Made by a program: the position numbers and the translations under genes. From Cycas panzhihuaensis (taxonomy: Eukaryota; Cycadophyta), in the NCBI GenBank assembly GCA_023213395.1, contig CM041465.1:234243741-234307740 (forward strand): DNA of 64,000 nucleotides. The letters are read 5' to 3'. The notes under the pieces are model-generated. The model saw only the letters and a list, made by a program, of their open reading frames with translations, made no database searches and was not told the DNA's origin. How positions within the stretch are numbered: the stretch's first letter is position 1; each line of letters starts with the position of its first letter. Positions 45,621 to 58,400 of the stretch are shown here, piece by piece.

Positions 45621-48600
45621 AGGGTTTTACCATGTTATATAAAGTGTATATGTGATGCTTGGTTTTCTTATTCATTTTATTATATTATCTTTGGTTTAAG
45701 AACTTACATGTTAAATTTCAATTTTGATTCCTATAACTAGTTGCAAAATAGTTTAGATCTTGGTGGCAGTTTCAGGTTATTGGGACCTTGTCTTCTCAAC
45801 AATAATCATATGAATAATTTATTAAAATAGTTATGCTTTTAGATGCTAGATCATATTATATTTATGTGATTATATTCTATTTATGTGAGGATGTGTATTC
45901 TTTAAATTTGAAAGAGGTGCCTTTACTATACTTAGAGGGATAAGAATATGTTTTATTTAGTAAGATGTTTATATTATTTATTTATTGTAAGTAAAAATAG
46001 AAGAAAGAAATATATCTTGAATATTTAATTATGCACTTGAGTACTATTTAATAAGCAACACATGGGTCATTATTGTTTTTAGAAAGCTTATGAATAACTT
46101 CTATTTTAATCAATAAACCATTTCATATAGATATGATTGCTTTTATGGTTAGGGTTTCTTATGTGGAATTTTACTTGCATATTTATCTATAAACTCTTAT
46201 TAGTAGAACTATTCTTATATTCTTATATACCTCCCTCAACTTCTCATTCCTTGTCATACTTTTAAGATGCTTATATCCTTGGAGTCTTAGGGAGCTTTTA
46301 TATAAGCCTTAAGCTAATTATCTAGTGTATGTTTTATTATATATTTTAGTTTATCACTTATTGCTTTATCAATTATTCTATATACGTGAACATGATTAAC
46401 ATAATATATTATTATGGTTTCTTTGGCATTTCTTTTATATATGCATTATTCCATGGCTTATGAAATCTCACTTGGTAGTGATGTAACACATAGGCTATGT
46501 GAATTATGTAGTAGTATTCAGTTATATTCATGGATGCTTTTCAAGCAATAATGATTAATATTTAGATATATCTATATGATTATGAGTATATTCATAATGG
46601 ATTGTATTTATTTGTTACATTATTAGAGTGGACTAAATGGGTCATGATTTCTTGGTATGCTTGTGAGTACTCATATAGTCATTTTTTATTACTAAATACT
46701 ATTAAAAATAATTTAAATCCATATGATGTGTGTTATGGGCCTTATTTTATTTCTAAAAAATTAAATTATTATTTATATAACTTCCCTCTCAAGTTGTTAT
46801 AACTCCTTGTTGAGGTATTGTTCATGCACCTAAATTCTTCTAGGTGGTTCTCTTATCATACTCATGCATTTATATATATATATATATATATATATTTAAA
46901 AGTGAAATATTAATAAGAGAACGTAAGCTTTAATTTCAAAGTTAATATTCTTTTTTTTTTACCTCCTCTTTTTTTTCTTTTTGTGCAAAGTTATTCTCTA
47001 ATATGGTATCAAAGTAATATTAATTTTGTGTCTATGAAAATAAAGCTAAAGTAAGATACTTACTTAGTGCTAGTTTTTTCTTGTAAAATTTGTATATTAT
47101 TTTGGAGGTATTATACAAGTGCATTTGGTCAATTTAACAAAGATCCTTTCTTAAAATTGATGAATTAAACATGGTGTTAAGATTTCTCCATGTATATTTT
47201 ACATTATAGAGGTAAAGGCATGGATGTAAAAAATGGAATGGTGGCTTGCATATATTTTCTTAGGAATATGCCTTATTCTTTTAATATAGAAAGCTAAGAT
47301 AAAACATATAGTAAAGAATAAGACTCACAACATAAGGAACGCTATCCTTATGAGGGATGAAAGAATGTTTTTTATATGTATGGTTTCCAATTATATTAAA
47401 ATATAGCAATCCAAGAGTATTTTCAAAGAGTAAACAAAATATCTTCTATAAGGATTTCTATATTCTTTACCATAACAATTTATTTTGTGTATTTTTCGAA
47501 AATAAATCAGCTAAAATCTTTATATTATTTCCTTTGAAATATTTAATCAAATAAAAGACACAAATCAATTCAAATAAGGCATAAAAGACTCTAATCTAGT
47601 TTGACTTGAGAGATGCTTCTCTTTAGTGATGAGAAAGTGAACACTCCTTCCTCATCCATCTTCTTCTTCCTATAAGACAACACTAGAGAAAAACTACCAA
47701 GGTACCTAAATATCCATTAGATAAATTATAAATCTCATATAGAACTCAATCTAAAAGAGGAAATCAAAGATGGCTTCACCAAGGATAAGGAAATATGTGA
47801 TTTATACTAACAAGACACCATGAGTAATTCTTCCAAAGTAATGTACAATAAGAGAAGAAAATTAAATAAGTGAGAAATACATCAATTATGAAAAGAAAAA
47901 TAAGATAAATAATTATATAAGACTAATAAGAAATTAAAACATAGTAAACAAAAACAATCTAAAACATTAAATAAAATGTGAATAGTAAATAAAATCAAAA
48001 TATATAAGAAATACATACCATTGAAACAAAGTAGTATTTGTAATATATTAGATAAAGAGATATGGTGATAGTATATATATTCAATAGAAATCACATGGAA
48101 ATATTACAAAAATACTAAGGAAAGATGTAATATAATAGGTACAATATCATAGGTTTAATAAAGAGAGATATGGAAATACCATTCAAACAACTAATAAACA
48201 TGCAATATATAAGAGATGATACCATAAAGCACCTATAATAGAAGTGGTATAAATAAAGAAACACCATAGACAAATATGGTATAACAACAAAGATATATTG
48301 TATTGGAGAGAAATCATAGAATTAATAGAATGACAATCTAAATTTTAAAATTCTAATCAGAAAAATATATGGCATGCATCAATCCTCCATCTAATAGCAA
48401 AATCAAATTAGAAATTAGATAAATATACCTTGTTTAAGCAAAAGTAATTAAGGAATAAGGGTTGTCTTAGGATGTCAAAGCTTAAGGAGGTTTAAATGAA
48501 ATAAACCTAAAGAATAGGTATTTATAGTGAGCCAAATAAAGCACTTAAATTAATATTGAAGTTAATTTTTAAAAAGGAATATGTTATTTTTCAGGACTTA

Positions 48601-50399
48601 ATTATGAAATCAGGCTCGTAAAGTAAGAAACAAGGTTGTGGGAGAAGATATAATCATAAAAGGAGCATAACTTCCTTACATAAGGTCTATTTTTAAATTA
48701 TTCATAATCTATTCTCATCTACTCTAAGAGATATACATAATATACTAGATGATAGAAACAATTATATTCAAAATTAGGGTAAAAAATGTAAAATAAACAA
48801 AGAATAAGAAGTGACAAAAGAGAGAGACTTTGTAATGGAAGTAAGATACGTATTTTATGTGTTAACTCAACTTTACTATAGCTCTATAATATACAAGAGA
48901 TATTATTGGAGATATTAATTAGAAAAAGGATGCAGTGTGTATAAGCTAATCAAACAAATACTCAATCAAATATAACATAAGGTGAACAATAAGTGAATAT
49001 AGGCAATTAAATATAGCATCAAGTAAATATCAAGAAACAAATGCATATCTAGTAAGCATAAAAATAAAATCATATTTAGATTTTAGGGAGGTCTAAAATT
49101 TAGAAAATAGTTTGTCATCTTGGTAATGGAGCTTGTGTAATGAAGCATAAACATTATCGATATTATGTCCTATATTCTTACATATAATGTTGCCAAATTT
49201 ATATCTATATCTTGCTAAGGATTCATGTGAGTATAACATATAAGTGATAAAACCTAGAATGTTTAAATTTTATAATTTTTTAAATGAGAAATAAAATAAT
49301 CAATAAATACTCACTATTTTAGAGGCTATATTAAGTTATATAAGATAATAAGAAATTCTATATTAACACAAAATTACCAATATAATATCAAGTAATCTAA
49401 CAAGATATAGAAGGACTAGGATATCCTTAATTTCTCCTTATGGGTATGAGTAAATAGTACTATAATAAATGAAATAATAATACAATACTTACATTAGAAA
49501 GAAAATTTTGATAGATATAGGAGAGAACAAGAATTACAATAATGTAGAGTGTTTATTTCCTAACATAAGTTAGTCTAGAATGTAACATCTAAGAATGATG
49601 ATTTCAATATATTACTCAATCTAGTTATAATATCTCTTTTTATGTGTATCAATCAAGCTTATAGTCTACTAGATGATAATGTGAACCTATGCAAATTGGC
49701 CACCACTAAACTCATGGATTAAGACTATGTATATATGCAATTATACAAGCATATGATTTAATAAATGACACTATGAGACTATAAGATTAAATCACCATTA
49801 ATCCCTTAATTAATTCAATAAATGTATGATCTCTTTTTTTTATATAAATTCTTCTAAACTTCTTTTTGGTATTATACAAATCTACAATTTAGCAAATAGC
49901 TTTATGAAACTTATAAAAAACTAATACACCATTAAATCTATAAAAAGAATGATAAACTTATCCAGTCTAATATAGAGGACTTTAGATATTAGAGTCCCCT
50001 TTAAGTATGAGTGAGGAGCAATCAATCACTTTAAGGATATCTACCTAACTATACAACATATTTAATAAAATGCAAAGTCTAATGAATAAAGTGTTATCCT
50101 ATTAGACTAAATCATTGAAAATTTTAAAGTATTAGTCAGATGTTAGTTTTTAATTTTAGTCAAAGGTACTAATTTATGTTTGTGGATATAGAAAAAGTAC
50201 TAAGGTATGATTCAGTAGTCCAAACAATCTTATAGTACAAGGATTATGTAAGATCACATGGGTATATCAAGTGAGAGCAAGGAATAGAAATATGTGTTAT
50301 AATTTATACTCATTATAGAGTAAGCTTTGTATAATTAAATATGTTCTTATAGTAGTATGAGGTAATTTTCTTTGGAAAGAATTATTGGATTATAACTAA
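45621..50399. other. Unassigned AT-rich sequence with (TA)n tract
   Basis: No genes recognised. An alternating TA tract lies at about 46869-46896. The small frames at 46602-46802, 47357-47554 and 47882-48094 are Phe-, Tyr- and Ile-rich, as expected by chance in AT-rich DNA. No LTR pair was identified. Confidence 0.4.
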
Positions 50400-50960
50400 G
50401 AAAAGGATTTATTCATTAGGAGAATGTGGAAGGATGAATAAAGTTAATTATTCCTTTTACTTTATATATGAGAGGGAGATCTTACTTGAAAGGAATGGTT
50501 TGCTCATTATTGGGAAAAGAATTCTCTTCTTTGGAAGTTTTAAAGGATGTGGAAGGAATATCAAAATTAGTTCAATTATTATTATTATCTTATATTTGTT
50601 ATTGCTAGTGTCCATTCCAATTGTTGTTATTACTATTGTGAATGGGTTGATCCAAACTAGATTTAGATTGAGCTTGAGTATGATCATGAATTTAGAACCT
50701 TATCTTATAAACATAAACATCAAAATGAGAGTTTATTTCATAGAAAGAGCACCATCATATAGTATAACCTTCAGGTAAAGGGATATATTTTTTAGAAAGG
50801 GCAATAGTTTTTTAAGAGTCTTGTTCTTAATTAGTTCCAAACTTGCAATCCAAAATATACAATACTTGTAGGAATTCAAAACTAACATGGATAGAGAATT
50901 TAAATAGATGGATAACATAGATACTTAATGAAAATTAATTTTAAAAAATGATATAAATCT
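50400..50960 (-). other. Asn/Gln-rich coding-like remnant
   Basis: A minus-strand frame from about 50880 to 50420 reads KKYIPLPEGYT, then HDHTQAQSKSSLDQPIHNSN, then Asn- and Gln-rich runs and FDIPSTSFKTSKEENSFPN. It has stops of TAA or TAG type. It resembles a low-complexity protein tail rather than random AT-rich DNA, but no family is recognised. The overlapping plus frame at 50434-50778 is a shadow. It lies just left of element H. Confidence 0.3.
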
Positions 50961-51179
50961 CATTCCATAAAAATCTCTTATTCTCCTTTTTGTAGTGCAT
51001 AATATGTGCTTAATTACAAACCTAATTAGAATATTGATCCTAAAATAACTGACACATATGAAGTGAGAGTGTAACCCCTAATGACTCACCAACTTATATA
51101 ACATTAGAAAACTAACAACTGATATAATACAAAAAATAAAGAGGATGCTCATAACCAAAGGTTATGATCCATAATAAAT

Positions 51180-52620
51180 ATTAAATATTAATAGTTCTCC
51201 TTAATAGTGCACCTCAATTTGTTTGGTACGACCATGGAATACATGATTTTTTACTATCTTTAATGTACTTTGATTGTCATATTACAAAATAATTGGTTCT
51301 AATTATACTAGTCTAATGTCCTCTAAAATCTATCATAATTAAATTACTTTAATAGTGACTACAATTGCACCTTATGCTCTACTTCAATTGAGGATAAAGT
51401 AATATTTAATTACTTTTTATTGCTTCAAGTTATGGTAGTTAGACCTAAACTAAAATAGCATCTAGAAGTTAAATTTCTACTATCTTCACATTTGGCCTAA
51501 TTAAAATTTGTTAACTTGAAATTATCATTATGCTTAAATTCAAGCATATAATGAATTATTTTCTTCAAGTATTTGAGGATCCTCTTTATAACTTTCTAGT
51601 AGCTTTGTATTGATATTTCCATAAACTAAGATACCATTATAGTTATAAAAGAAAGGTTGGGTCTAGTAGTAATTAGACATATTAGACTTCCCACTAGTTA
51701 TTTGTACATCATTAAATCAAACTACTCCTCTATATTTCATTGTCAATTTGGAATCTATCTCTCAAATGTAGGTGTAATTTTACTATCAATTATTCTAAAT
51801 TTATTTAGAATTTTCCAAGTGTATTCTACTTGTGAGATGAAGATGCATTTTGGCCTTTGATATACTTCCACTCCAAAGAAGTAGCGTTAAATTCCTATAT
51901 TTATCATCTCAAAGAAATAATTAAGATCTTACTTCAAGTTTGATATCATATTAATATCATTACCTATGATTGGTATAATATCAATATATGATGCCACAAA
52001 TATAATTTTATCATATTCTACTTTGATATATAAGTTTGAGATAGGTGGAGATCTCTCAAATCTATTCTTCAAAAAGTATTGATTAATCTTTTTATGCTAG
52101 GCTCTAGGAGCCTATTTTACACTATCTAAGGCCTTTTTAAGTTAGCATACTAAGTTCTCATGATATTTTTCAAGAAATCTAGGTGGTTACTTCATGTAGA
52201 TTTCTTTATTTAGATCCCTATTTAAGGATATGCTTTTTAAATCCATCTAGGAAAGTTGCCAATTGAATTCTATAGCCATCACCAGAATGAGGTGAATTGT
52301 ATTTATATTTATAAGAGGAACAAATGATTCTTAGTATTTAATCCCTTCTTTTTTATTGAATCCTTTCATTATAATTCAATCTTTATATTTATCTAAAGAT
52401 CCATTAGATTTAAAAATGATCATTTAGATCCATTTTTAGTCAATTATATACTTATCAAAAAATAATTTGATGAATCCCATAGGTGGTTCTTCTTGATAGC
52501 TTAGATTTTAGAATCCATAACATCATTCCACTTTTGCTCTTTAATGGCTTCTTTAATTGTTGATGCTTTATCAACATCTAATACACATACTATAAGATCC
52601 ATATTTACCCATTTTAAAAG
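51180..52620 (-). pseudogene. Copia element H: reverse transcriptase and RNase H
   Basis: Minus strand, heavily decayed. RT starts with IKEAIKEQKWNDVMDSKI (near 52550). Then come LKKALDSVK-APRA (near 52120), FLKNRFERSPPISNLYI, the active-site region SYIDIIPIIGNDINM (YIDI at 51977-51988 where YVDD is expected) and FFGVEVYQRPKCIFIS. RNase H is barely readable (ITLSSIEVEHKVQLY) down to about 51200. Stops are frequent and there are frame changes. The order fits the integrase pieces to its right. Confidence 0.8.
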
Positions 52621-53364
52621 TTACAATTTTAACCTTTGTTTCCCCTAAGATTTAAGTAATAACTTTTCAACATCCTTCATAGTTGTAAAGTACTATTTTA
52701 GAATCTTTTTCTTAATAGATGAAGGTGAAGGTTAAGGTAGTATCTTTGTCTTAACTATAGCTTTGGCTTTGACTCTATCTTTGACTTTTTCTAGATTTAG
52801 ATTCTAGAAATTAAAAGGATTTTAACCTTACTACTTTATTAATATCAAATGACTCATATTCAGGTTGAATAATATCATGTGAAGAATTACATGTAGGTAG
52901 CTCCTCAACCTAGCCCTTAAAATTAATTGAAATAATACTTTAACTCCCATCTTCATTGGAGAATAAATCATAAGTTGAATGAAATTTTTAAATTGATAAC
53001 TTGTATACTCTTTATGCTCTTTTTTCATTAAAGTATCAAATAATTATGTTCTTTGTGCTTTTATCATCTAGCCTCTATCATTTCTCCTTAGAACTATGTA
53101 TGTACATTGTACACTTAAAGACTCTTAGAAGAAAAATAATTAGATTCTTATCTAACTTGGCCCCCTTAGGTGATATATTCCTAATAACCCTCAAAGTGAG
53201 TATGTTTATTAAACATACAAATGTGTTTATAGTTTTTGACCATAAATAATGTATCCTTGTCTCTCTTCATAGTTTTGGGTTTTTCCACCAAAGTTTTATT
53301 CATTCACTCATTATCTCCATTTTGTTGAGGTATGTAGGTAGTAATAAACAACCTCTTTAGGGCA
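52621..53364 (-). pseudogene. Copia element H: integrase C-terminal half
   Basis: ALKRLFITTYIPQQNGDNE, followed by a stop (TGA where Arg is usual) and MNKTLVEKPKTM, is the third-acid region of a Copia integrase. The Glu is retained. The C-terminal region and linker to RT follow leftward, with an open piece at 52831-53028. The N-terminal half of this integrase lies at about 60440-60680, beyond the inserted Gypsy element G. Confidence 0.82.
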
Positions 53365-53762
53365 TGATTTTCCTATTATTCTTCCATACATGCTTCATTT
53401 ATGAGATTAAAGGGCATAATAATAGAAGATTAAAGCAACAAATCAAAGCACTTTTATTAACAAAATAGATAAATTATAGAATTCCGGTCACAAAAGAGTA
53501 CCAAAATATCATAAAAGAATATATCAAAGTATAATCTTACAAGGGTTTTTTGTATATAATAATCCTCCATTTTCATTTGATGGGCCTTAAATAGTTAAGA
53601 ATGGTCTCTTATATAAAGTACTATTGACAGGATAAATGACCTCCAATTCTCTTGGAAAACATAAGTGGCTTGTGTATAAAAGTTAATTGTTAGTACTAAC
53701 CACTAGGTTCCTTAGTCACATGTGCTAATAATATGCTTTCATTGATAATAAGTTGTTATGCA
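53365..53762 (-). repeat. 3' LTR of Gypsy element G
   Basis: A roughly 398-bp partner of 60034-60434, gapped and about 80 percent or less identical by eye. Shared anchors are CTTCCATACATG, AAAGGGCATAATAATAGAAG, GATGGGCCTTAAATAG and ACTAGGTTCCTTAGTCACAT. Limits are approximate. They are set by TG at 53365 and CA at 53761-53762, next to the purine tract. A matching target duplication was not found. Confidence 0.82.
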
Positions 53763-53779
53763 ATAGGTCCCCTCCCTTA
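53763..53779 (-). other. Polypurine tract of element G
   Basis: On the minus strand TAAGGGAGGGGACCTAT leads into the TG of the 3' LTR, the expected arrangement for a right-to-left element. Confidence 0.75.
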
Positions 53780-53939
53780 AGATGTTGAATCCTAAAAGTT
53801 AAGAAGATGTGGATGTTGCTTAAGAAATTTAGTTAATTCCCACATTACTTCCTTAGGATCACAACTAACCTACTACACTAAATACTTAGAGATAATCCCA
53901 TTCTAAAGGCAATATTACTAGTTAGCTAAGATATAGTCT

Positions 53940-55640
53940 AATAAAATAGTGAGGAGTTACCCTTCATTAAAGTTTAGGAGAATAGTTTTCGAAGTAGTGT
54001 CTTTACCAAGGTACTTTTTGAGACATGAAACATGAAAATCATTGTGAATATTAAAGTTAGGTGGAAGTTTAAGTGTGTAAACAACTTCACTAATTGATTA
54101 GATTACTTTGTATGGGCCATAATAGTAAGGGTTAAGCTTTTGGATTTTATGTTTCATAAGAGATTATTACTTATACTATTAGAAGTAGAGAAACACAAGG
54201 TCACTAATGGAGAAGGAGTAATTAAAATGGTGGCAATTAGTGAGTTATTTAATATGATTATAGGCAACAACTAGGATTTTTTTAAGGGTGTTCTAGATTT
54301 GGTCCATAACCTAGAATTTTATTGAATAAATATGGTTTAGAGATTAGTCACTAGTATGTGATAGGATAGTAAAGGTTAACGATAAAGAGCCATAAATAAA
54401 GATATTCCTATAGTTGAGTGATATGATGAGTTATACTAGTATTCTATAAGGGCTAACCAAGAAGTCCACTTAGCCTAGTGATTATAAGTAAGATAGTATA
54501 AGTAGGTCTCTAATGTTTTATTAGGGACTTCTATCTAACTTTCCACTTATAGGTGGTAGGCTAAATTTATATTAAATAAAGTTCTAGCTGCTTACAATAA
54601 TTCTTACCAAAATGAGTTAGTAAACTTAGGGTTTTAATTGTACACTATAATTGAGGAAAACCTATGAAGGTGGAATATAGATTAGATGTATATGTTAATA
54701 AGGCTAGGTGCTTTAAAAGAGGCACAAATTGGTGGAAAATGGGTATATTTAGTTAGTTGATGAATAACAACTAGGATAGAGCTAAACCTAATAAATAAGG
54801 ATAAGCTTATGACTAAATCCATTACAATATCTTATCATTTACCTTAAGGAATATGAAAAGACTAGAGGAGATCTGGTTGAGATTTAATATCTATATTACA
54901 TTAAAAAAAAAAGTAAGAATGACAAATTTCATATGGCCAATAAAAGACATCACAAATATGTTAATATGTTTTGTCAAAACTAAAATGGCTGCCTTTAGGA
55001 GTAGAGTGATACTCAGATAGGATGTAGGGGATGAAAAGAGATGTAGGATGGACAAAAGTATAGTTTTTACATAAAATATGATTATTAAGGATGGACTAAT
55101 CTTTGTTACATGATTATCATTACTAGCCATGAGAAGTATTAACATATGGAAAGACTCCATATGGTTAAGTATGGTGTTAGTTATGAGACTTTATGTATGG
55201 GCCACTAAGCCCTCTAATAAAATATAAGGCTGTAGGCCACTAATATGATTATTTAGAAGGGACCCTCTTTAGTATATTTAATGGTAATAAATTATAGAAG
55301 AAGGGAATCTTATCATTTTTACTCTTAAGAGAATAGTACTACAATACTCATTTTGTATTTTATTTGTGCTTGCTTATGCTCATTATATTCTTTCCATGTA
55401 ATTTCAATGATAAAGATAACAAAATCTACTATAATTCTCTTATTATTCTTGTTATTTCTAACTTGCAAGGAAATGTTTTGGAGGTCACACTCTAATCTTT
55501 GCAATTATGGACTTCTGTAAGCCATTAAGAATAATTTGTATTAGACTAATTTTTTGAGACTAAGTTTATTAACTAAGTTAGTTAGAGCTTGGTAATGGCA
55601 TAAATAATGGGTTCTAGTGGGGTGACAAGATTAGGTAGAA
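53940..55640 (-). pseudogene. Gypsy element G: integrase with GPY/F module
   Basis: The C-terminal end is clear: NPYYYGPYKVI, then VVYTLKLPPNFNIHNDFHVS, then CLKKYLGKDTTSKTI (about 53960-54130). This is the GPY/F module of Ty3/Gypsy chromovirus-type integrases. SISDLVFLYFQQYK-like sequence precedes it, and a decayed core lies to its right. Stops are numerous. An intact chromodomain could not be read at the far end. Integrase would insert element cDNA into chromatin, but this copy is dead. Confidence 0.78.
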
Positions 55641-55649
55641 GGTAGGAGG

Positions 55650-56860
55650 GTATTAGTGATAATATTATCTTTTCCCTTCTTATAAGTTATAGTAAAATTA
55701 AACATTTGAAGGTGATTGATCCACTTGATATGCTTTTTAGATAATATAAGCTGATCTAGAAGATGATGAAGACTATGATGATTGGTTAGAATGGTAAATT
55801 TAGAACCCAAGAGATACTGATATTACTTATCCACTACATGAAAATTTTCTTTCATTTCTTTTTAATAAGTTAGAAACTGACACTAATGGTCTTTAAGATT
55901 ACTACTTTCAAATGTAATAGGATGAAAATATTGCATGAGGATAGCACCCAATCCAAATCTTAAGGTATCATATTTAAGTTTAAAAATTCAGAAAAATTAA
56001 GAGTGGCAAGGGCTGATGTAAAGTCATAATTACCTTAAGGTGATCATAGATATAATTTAAAATGAGAGATGACTAAAATAAGTCTTTTCAAAGTAAGTTA
56101 GTCAATGGGGTAGTAAGAGAAGCATAATTTCTAATAAAATGTTAGTAGAGTCTTATGACGCCAAGGGAAAATCATAGCTAAGTGACATTCTTAGGCATTA
56201 ACTAGTTGGTAATGATCAAAATTTTATTAGGATTAACCCAAACACCCTTTAAAAAAATGATGTAGCCTAGATACTATAATTTGGATTTACCAAATTAGTA
56301 TTTCAAGAGCTTAACATATAGTTGATGTTAGTTAAGAATTTGAACAGTAGTTTTTAGATGGTGAATATGGTGGGTCATACAAGAACTATAAATATGTATA
56401 TTATTAAATAAGATAATGACAATTTTTTGAAGGTAGGGGGCAATGATTTTATTCAATAAGTCTTGAAATATGGTTGGGTTATTACAAAGGCCAAATGGAA
56501 TGATTTAAAATTTGAAGTGGTTATGATACATCTAAAATATAATCTTATGTTGATCTTTAGGAGTAATAGGGATTCAGTAATAACCCAATTAAAGATATAG
56601 TTTAGAGGATATAGTAGTATTATGGATTTCATCTAACATGTCATCAATTCTTGAAGTTAAGAGCTTGTTCTTTATTATAATCTTATTAAGTTCATGGTAA
56701 TTAATATAGAGTCAAAAAGAGCCATCCTTTTTATAGACATGGATAATGGGTGCAGCATAAGGACTTTTTCTAAGCTAGATGACACTCATATCCATTAATT
56801 CATTAATGTCTTATTTTATTTTATTTTCCTAGGAGTAAGAGTTTCTATAAGGCCTATGAC
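55650..56860 (-). pseudogene. Gypsy element G: reverse transcriptase and RNase H
   Basis: RT reads YAAPIIHVYKKDGSF, LYINYHELNKIIIKNKLL, SRIDDMLDEI, GYY-IPITPKDQHKIIF and IIPFGLCNNPTIFQDLLN. The catalytic box is LFNNIHIYS where FFDDILIYS is typical, so both Asp are Asn (56400-56405). RNase H follows with SGIGLGAILMQYFHPITFES, HVVDK-YQYLLGSKFTILT, HHSLHHLLDQ and YKKGKDNIITNTLL. The order RT, RNase H, integrase is diagnostic of Ty3/Gypsy. Stops are in frame at Gln and Trp positions. Confidence 0.88.
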
Positions 56861-56869
56861 TAATAGGAT

Positions 56870-58400
56870 AATAAGTGGACTTGAGTTCAATAGAGTAATA
56901 AAAGCCATGATCTAGAGGAGGTATGGTAGGAAGGGGGAAAATATAGATTGGTACTTGATTAGAAGGTTTTGAATATTTAGGTGGATGTTATGATGGACTT
57001 AAATGTTGTTGATGCAAACTATATAATCAAGACTACCATTCAAGTGTTTATGCATATAGTTTAGGGAGATGAGCTTATTAAGAGGAGAGTGGATACCATG
57101 AAGCTTGCATGTTTGGCCCATACTATCTTTAAATAATAATTGTTTGTACTATATGTACCAATAGTTTAAAGTCATTGCACCTTAAGGATAATGTCTAATC
57201 CTCTTATAATTAAAGCATATAAATTAGAGACTAGGTGGTAGGTGTTAATTTAAAAATACAAGTTTTTATTATTCCAACATAATAATAATTATGATAACCT
57301 AATAAGGAATTAGTGAATCTAGTTTTGAGAATGATATATAAATGGAGTTATCCCATCAAAGATATGTTGATGAAGTTTAATGATGCACCGCCATTAATCA
57401 AATTTGTAATGGGAGCTTTTTAGAGTTGGACTTTTACTCAAAATGGTTCTAAATAAGATGTGGATGAAATATATGATAAGAAAACTTTTGGTTAGAAGTT
57501 TGAGAAGGGTTCATGAGAAGGCTTATAATTGGGTTCATTCTATGTAGTTGAATCTTCTTCTAATATAATATCAATAGTGAAAACTATTTGTTTTGCTTTT
57601 CATACTCTCTTGTGACTATGTATCTATTTCTTCAAGCATTTGACACATAGGCCAACTTTCATATATCTATTTTCGTCTACTAATAATACATATACTAGGT
57701 TGATTAGAGATATCTATTATTGAATATTATGCCTCATCTGATTCAGTATATTGATATTATTAGTTTATAGGTTGGGGATACTAGTACTATATATGATCAT
57801 GCATAAAAGAAACTAAACATTCTATTATGAACTCAACCTCAACTATATTTTCTATAGTTGTTACTTCTCTGAGGCTGAGTAGTGTGGCCACCATTAAGCA
57901 CATTTAAATGTACTCCTTTGAGCCTAGATACATACATATTAGTAAGTGTTCATTGATTAAGTTATTAAGAATTTTGATTTTATAAAGCGTGAAATTGCTC
58001 AGTGTATGTCTCATCAATGCTATTTATTTTAGATGAATGAGTTAACTTAAGAATGACCAGTTCCATGTGTCTTTATACTATTCAAAGAATTTTTTATAGA
58101 ATAAGTCGCAAGCTTAATTTGTTGGATTCCTACACTACTACCAATGGAACTAATGGTATGATTTTTTATCTAGATGAATTCATGTAAAAGGTAATTACTC
58201 TCTAAGGGACATAAGATTTAGTGAATAGTAGGATTCCAACTTATTTATTCAATATATTATAGTGTCCCTATAGAGATTAAGATTAAATGTTGGTATTATA
58301 ATTTTTTGATAAAATAGTTATTGCCATGGTAGACATGTGGGGTTATGGGATGGAGGTGAGGCACTTATTGCATTTGAAGTGGATGACATGTTGGATATCA
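56870..58400 (-). pseudogene. Gypsy element G: protease and gag region (decayed)
   Basis: A retroviral-type aspartic protease motif LINGGASLNFIN is readable near 57370-57405. The catalytic Asp of the usual LID(S/G)GA pattern is Asn (57393-57395). Gag would lie to the right. Only weak pieces are readable (SWPMCQMLEEIDT near 57640, and STSNAISASPPSHNPTC near 58350) and no zinc knuckle is certain. The gag limits are therefore approximate. Confidence 0.6.

Noticed and set aside
50434-50778. 114-codon plus frame with hydrophobic stretch resembling a membrane protein
   Set aside because: The opposite strand has more protein-like Asn/Gln content with ordered motifs. The hydrophobic run mirrors AAT/AAC repeats.
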